Assembly: GCA_002304855.1 (NCBI GenBank)
Contig: DBPJ01000001.1
Span: 1-17,810, forward strand
Length of the DNA: 17,810 nucleotides
Origin: Caryophanales bacterium UBA1423
GTDB taxonomy: Bacteria; Bacillota_I; Bacilli_A; RF39; UBA660
Reading direction: 5' to 3'
The notes beneath the pieces were generated by a model. It saw nothing but the letters and a program-made list of their open reading frames with translations, searched no databases and had not been told where the DNA came from. The position numbers were made by a program, and so were the translations under genes. Shown piece after piece: positions 15,562 to 17,810 of this stretch. The stretch's first letter is position 1; every line of letters starts with the position of its first letter.

Positions 15562-16080
15562 TTAATCGTAATATTTTCCAACGGTAAATAATCGCTTTTT
15601 AACTAACCTTTTTTGAATTATCCCATTAAGCCACAAACTAAACATATTTGCTTTACCTCTTCTACTAATTGGATTAACCAGAATCGTTTTTATGCCTATG
15701 CGATTACCTCCTAAAATATCGGTTATGAATTGATCTCCAATACAGGCAATTTCTGATTCATCAAAATTTAAACTTTTAATTATCTTTACATATTTAAACC
15801 TAAGTGGCTTACATGAAAAATAACTACAATCTACTTCTAATTCTTCTTTAAAAGGAATTAACCTTTTTCGATTACTATTTGAAAAAAGAATAACTTTAAA
15901 GCCCATTTCTTTTAGTTGATTGATTAAACGCTTATTTTTAAGGGTAGGTTTTCTTACTTCAACCGGTACTAGGGTATTATCTAAATCAATTAATAGACAT
16001 TTAATACCATCTTTTTTTAATTTTTTATAATCAATGGTATAAATACTTTTCTGATATATATCAGGAACAAAATATTCCAT
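15562..16080 (-). CDS. YqeG-family HAD-IIIA phosphatase
   Basis: A 172-residue HAD-superfamily phosphatase. Motif I is LIDLDNTLVP (30-39) with the nucleophile D32 and acid/base D34. Motif II is FSNSN (S67), motif III is K91 in SCKPLRF, and motif IV is IGDQFITD (114-121), so all four catalytic motifs are present. The N-terminal MEYFVPDIYQKSIYTIDYKKLKKDG block and the overall length match the YqeG family (YqeG is 172 residues in Bacillus). Related proteins act as phosphatidylglycerophosphate phosphatases, so a role in phosphatidylglycerol synthesis is possible but inferred. The RBS AGGGGTGG is ~6 bases from the ATG. It has its own promoter and terminator and appears to be a single-gene unit. 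Confidence 0.88.
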   Translation of the reverse strand: MEYFVPDIYQKSIYTIDYKKLKKDGIKCLLIDLDNTLVPVEVRKPTLKNKRLINQLKEMGFKVILFSNSNRKRLIPFKEELEVDCSYFSCKPLRFKYVKIIKSLNFDESEIACIGDQFITDILGGNRIGIKTILVNPISRRGKANMFSLWLNGIIQKRLVKKRLFTVGKYYD

Positions 16081-16109
16081 GTTGTACCACCCCTATATTT
16101 ATTATCTAC

Positions 16110-16138
16110 ATTATACCTTGTTTTTTATTATTAAACAA
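16110..16138 (-). promoter_or_regulatory. Candidate sigma-A promoter of the YqeG-like gene
   Basis: On the minus strand TTGTTT (16133-16138), a 17-base spacer and TATAAT (16110-16115) are in good position ahead of the gene starting at 16080. The -10 is perfect, but the -35 matches only its TTG half. Confidence 0.5.
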
Positions 16139-16141
16139 ATA

Positions 16142-17344
16142 TTAATTCATTTTTTTCTTATTTTTACTTAAAGCAGCTGGCTTTATAATATGATGACCAT
16201 ATTTTGATTTTAAATTATCAATTACTTCTTCTAATTTTTTTTGTTTTTCACGATCAACTACATCTTCAAACAATGATTGTTGATAATGATCACTATCAAC
16301 TAATGAATCTAATCTAATGCCAACTAATCTAATCGGTTCATTTTTCCACATCTCATCTAATAACCGTTTAGTTGTTTCAAATATTTCATTAGTTATATTC
16401 GTAGCATTTTTTAATTTTACTTGATGAGAATAACTTTTAAAAAATTGATTCTTTAAATTGACTACCACGACATAAGCATATTTATGTTGTTTTCTTAAAC
16501 TAATAGCAACTCTTTCAACAATCATTTGTAGAACTTCATATATTTCTTCTTTAGTAGTAAGATCACGTTCTAAGGTAATCGAATGACTAATACCTTTAGG
16601 TGGCAAACTATTTGAGATGACCAATGAATGGTCAATACCATTAGCGCTTTCTATCATTGAAGCCGCTTGATTTTTAAAGTATTTATATAAGAAATTATAA
16701 TCAATATTAGCTAAATCACCAATAGTTTTAATGTTTAAAGTTATTAACTTTTCACTAGTTTTTTTACCAATACCATACAATTCATTAATTGGTAAAGGCC
16801 ACAATTTTGCTTTAACTTCATGTTGATAAAGAGTATGAACTTTATCGGGTTTTTGAAAATCTGAAGCCATTTTAGCACATAGTTTGTTATTACCTATCCC
16901 AATATTAACGGTAAAACCTAATTCTTGTTTGATTTTATCTTTTAATTTATGAGCAAAAGCAATTTCATCACCATATAATTTTTTAATTTTAGTATAATCA
17001 ATAAAACATTCATCAATCGATAAAATTTCTATATCTGGGGTATAAGTACTAAGTAATTTAAATAAACAATCAGACATTTCTTCATATAAGTGATAATCTG
17101 GAGCATAAACATTTAAATTAGGACATTTTCTTCTGGCATTATATAAACTTTCACCAGTAATAATCCCTTTTTGTTTAGCTTTATCACTTTTTGCTAAAAC
17201 AATCCCATGACGCTTTGATTCATCACCACTAATGACAGCATATTCTTCTCTAATGTCTTTACCAAAACCATTATTTAATAAATCAATAGCGGTCCATGAT
17301 AAAAAGGCACTATTAACATCAATATGCAAAATTATTGGCTCCAT
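16142..17344 (-). CDS. dinB: Y-family DNA polymerase (Pol IV/DinB-like)
   Basis: A 400-residue translesion polymerase. The catalytic acidic residues are D9 in HIDVNSAF and D111/E112 in LSIDECFIDYT. The finger segment has VLAKSDKAKQKGI and GESLYNARRKCP; a helix-hairpin-helix thumb has LYGIGKKTSEKL, and the little-finger domain follows. QQSLF (355-359) near the C-terminus is a beta-clamp-binding motif, so the polymerase should be recruited by the sliding clamp. All key residues are intact. Firmicutes carry several Y-family types (DinB, YqjW/UvrX), and I cannot separate them with certainty. The ATG is preceded by GTGGTGA (17351-17357). No LexA operator was recognised upstream. Divergent from sigK across a ~100-base region. 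Confidence 0.92.
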   Translation of the reverse strand: MEPIILHIDVNSAFLSWTAIDLLNNGFGKDIREEYAVISGDESKRHGIVLAKSDKAKQKGIITGESLYNARRKCPNLNVYAPDYHLYEEMSDCLFKLLSTYTPDIEILSIDECFIDYTKIKKLYGDEIAFAHKLKDKIKQELGFTVNIGIGNNKLCAKMASDFQKPDKVHTLYQHEVKAKLWPLPINELYGIGKKTSEKLITLNIKTIGDLANIDYNFLYKYFKNQAASMIESANGIDHSLVISNSLPPKGISHSITLERDLTTKEEIYEVLQMIVERVAISLRKQHKYAYVVVVNLKNQFFKSYSHQVKLKNATNITNEIFETTKRLLDEMWKNEPIRLVGIRLDSLVDSDHYQQSLFEDVVDREKQKKLEEVIDNLKSKYGHHIIKPAALSKNKKKMN

Positions 17345-17361
17345 CGACTATCACCACTTTT

Positions 17362-17370
17362 ATTATACCA
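17362..17370 (-). promoter_or_regulatory. Extended -10 promoter of the Y-family polymerase gene
   Basis: The minus strand reads TGGTATAAT, a full TGnTATAAT element. No -35 is recognisable at the usual distance. The transcription start would fall near 17355, giving a leader of only about 11 bases. Confidence 0.5.
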
Positions 17371-17397
17371 GTTATTAATTTTATTAGCGACAAAATA

Positions 17398-17428
17398 GGA
17401 TATTATTTTAACTTTCTCTCATATAAAT
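17398..17428 (+). promoter_or_regulatory. Candidate sigma-E-type promoter of sigK
   Basis: GGATATT (17398-17404), a 15-base spacer and CATATAAAT (17420-17428) resemble the sigma-E pattern (-35 with ATATT, -10 beginning CATA and then A-rich). The -10 is imperfect. In Bacillus sigK is transcribed by sigma-E in the mother cell, which fits the position just upstream of this gene. Confidence 0.42.
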
Positions 17429-17444
17429 AATTAGGGTGTTATTT

Positions 17445-17810
17445 ATGCTTACTACTATCCTTAATTTTTTAAAATCACTATCCTTGTTTACTGCTTCTTA
17501 TAGTAATACTTTATTTCCTGAACCCCTTAGTAAAGAAGAGGAAAAAGAGTTAATTACGAAAATGCGTATGGGCGATAAAGAAGCCCGCAATAAATTAATT
17601 GAACATAATCTTAGATTAGTAGCTCATATTGTTAAAAAATTTGACAAACATAAAGATGATGTTGATGATTTAATTAGTATTGGGACCATTGGTTTAATTA
17701 AAGGAGTTGATTCTTTTTCGGAAAAACGAGGAACTAGAATTACTACTTATTGTGCTCGATGTATTGAAAATGAAATCCTAATGTATTTTAGAAGTAATAA
17801 AAAAAATAGT
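17445..17810 (+). CDS. sigK: Sporulation sigma factor SigK, N-terminal part
   Basis: The frame is open from the ATG at 17445 to the window edge (122 codons), so the gene is cut by the window. An RBS AGGGTG (17433-17438) is 6 bases upstream. A hydrophobic N-terminal stretch (residues 1-18) precedes YSNTLFPEPLSKEEE, matching the pro-sequence of pro-sigma-K; by comparison with Bacillus, cleavage would fall between S18 and Y19. Sigma region 1.2/2 follows with MGDKEARNKLIEHNLRLVAH, IVKKF, DDLISIGTIGLIKGVDSF and TTYCARCIENEILMYFR, which are nearly diagnostic of SigK/SigE-type mother-cell sigma factors. The late mother-cell programme is its expected role. SigE is the alternative, but the start of the protein fits SigK better. 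Confidence 0.9.
   Translation, partial: MLTTILNFLKSLSLFTASYSNTLFPEPLSKEEEKELITKMRMGDKEARNKLIEHNLRLVAHIVKKFDKHKDDVDDLISIGTIGLIKGVDSFSEKRGTRITTYCARCIENEILMYFRSNKKNS

Noticed and set aside
16119..16138. A possible hairpin after the Y-family polymerase gene (TTGTTT with AAACAA)
   Set aside because: The stem has only 6 AT-rich pairs and a long loop, and it overlaps the candidate promoter of the next gene. It is too weak to call a terminator.
1..17810. Mycoplasma-type genetic code (TGA as tryptophan)
   Set aside because: TGA ends several well-supported genes (dnaG, rnfE, rnfA), and tryptophans at conserved positions are encoded by TGG.

Overview
This window comes from a low-GC, spore-forming Firmicutes relative, most like an uncultured member of Bacilli near the Mollicutes/Erysipelotrichales. 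The DNA is very AT-rich and the proteins are rich in Ile, Lys and Asn. TGA is used as a normal stop, so the code is standard and not the Mycoplasma code. Spore formation is indicated by the C-terminus of YlbJ/SpoVV at the left edge and the N-terminus of the late mother-cell sigma factor SigK at the right edge. The order dnaG-rpoD-trmK beside a yqfQ/vrrA-like gene resembles the Bacillus sigA neighbourhood.

Layout. 1-288: end of ylbJ (+). 283-6973: a compact type IV pilus/competence-type locus. It has two prepilin-like proteins (-), one a large modular pilin with two LamG-type lectin-fold domains, an assembly ATPase (+), a prepilin peptidase (-) and a platform protein (-) with an unusual ~240-residue N-terminal extension. 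No major pilin, retraction ATPase or PilMNO gene is visible here. 7075-7374: yqfQ-like gene (+), ending in a shared bidirectional terminator. 7404-10919: dnaG-rpoD-trmK operon (-). 11033-15473: an rnf operon (-) in the order C, D, G, E, A, B, but heavily remodelled. 15562-16080: YqeG-like HAD phosphatase (-). 16142-17344: Y-family DNA polymerase (-). 17445 to the end: sigK (+), divergent from the polymerase gene.

How the genes work together. In the pilus locus the peptidase would process the two prepilins, and the ATPase and platform protein would assemble them into a filament; the LamG pilin is a plausible tip adhesin. The Rnf complex would couple ferredoxin/NADH electron transfer to ion pumping. 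Here the FMN-binding domain normally found on RnfG is fused to the C-terminus of RnfD. A 40-residue single-helix stub occupies the usual rnfG position, RnfB is cut down to its anchor and first iron-sulfur motif, and a 42-residue cysteine-containing membrane microprotein sits between rnfA and rnfB. This remodelled Rnf operon, the PilC extension and the double-LamG pilin are the most unusual things in the window.

Regulation. Four transcription units have an extended -10 promoter (TGnTATAAT) with no clear -35. pilB has a conventional TTGATA-17-TATAAT promoter, and sigK has a sigma-E-like promoter. All intergenic gaps are short (about 105 bases or less), and no tRNA, rRNA, CRISPR or transposon was seen.
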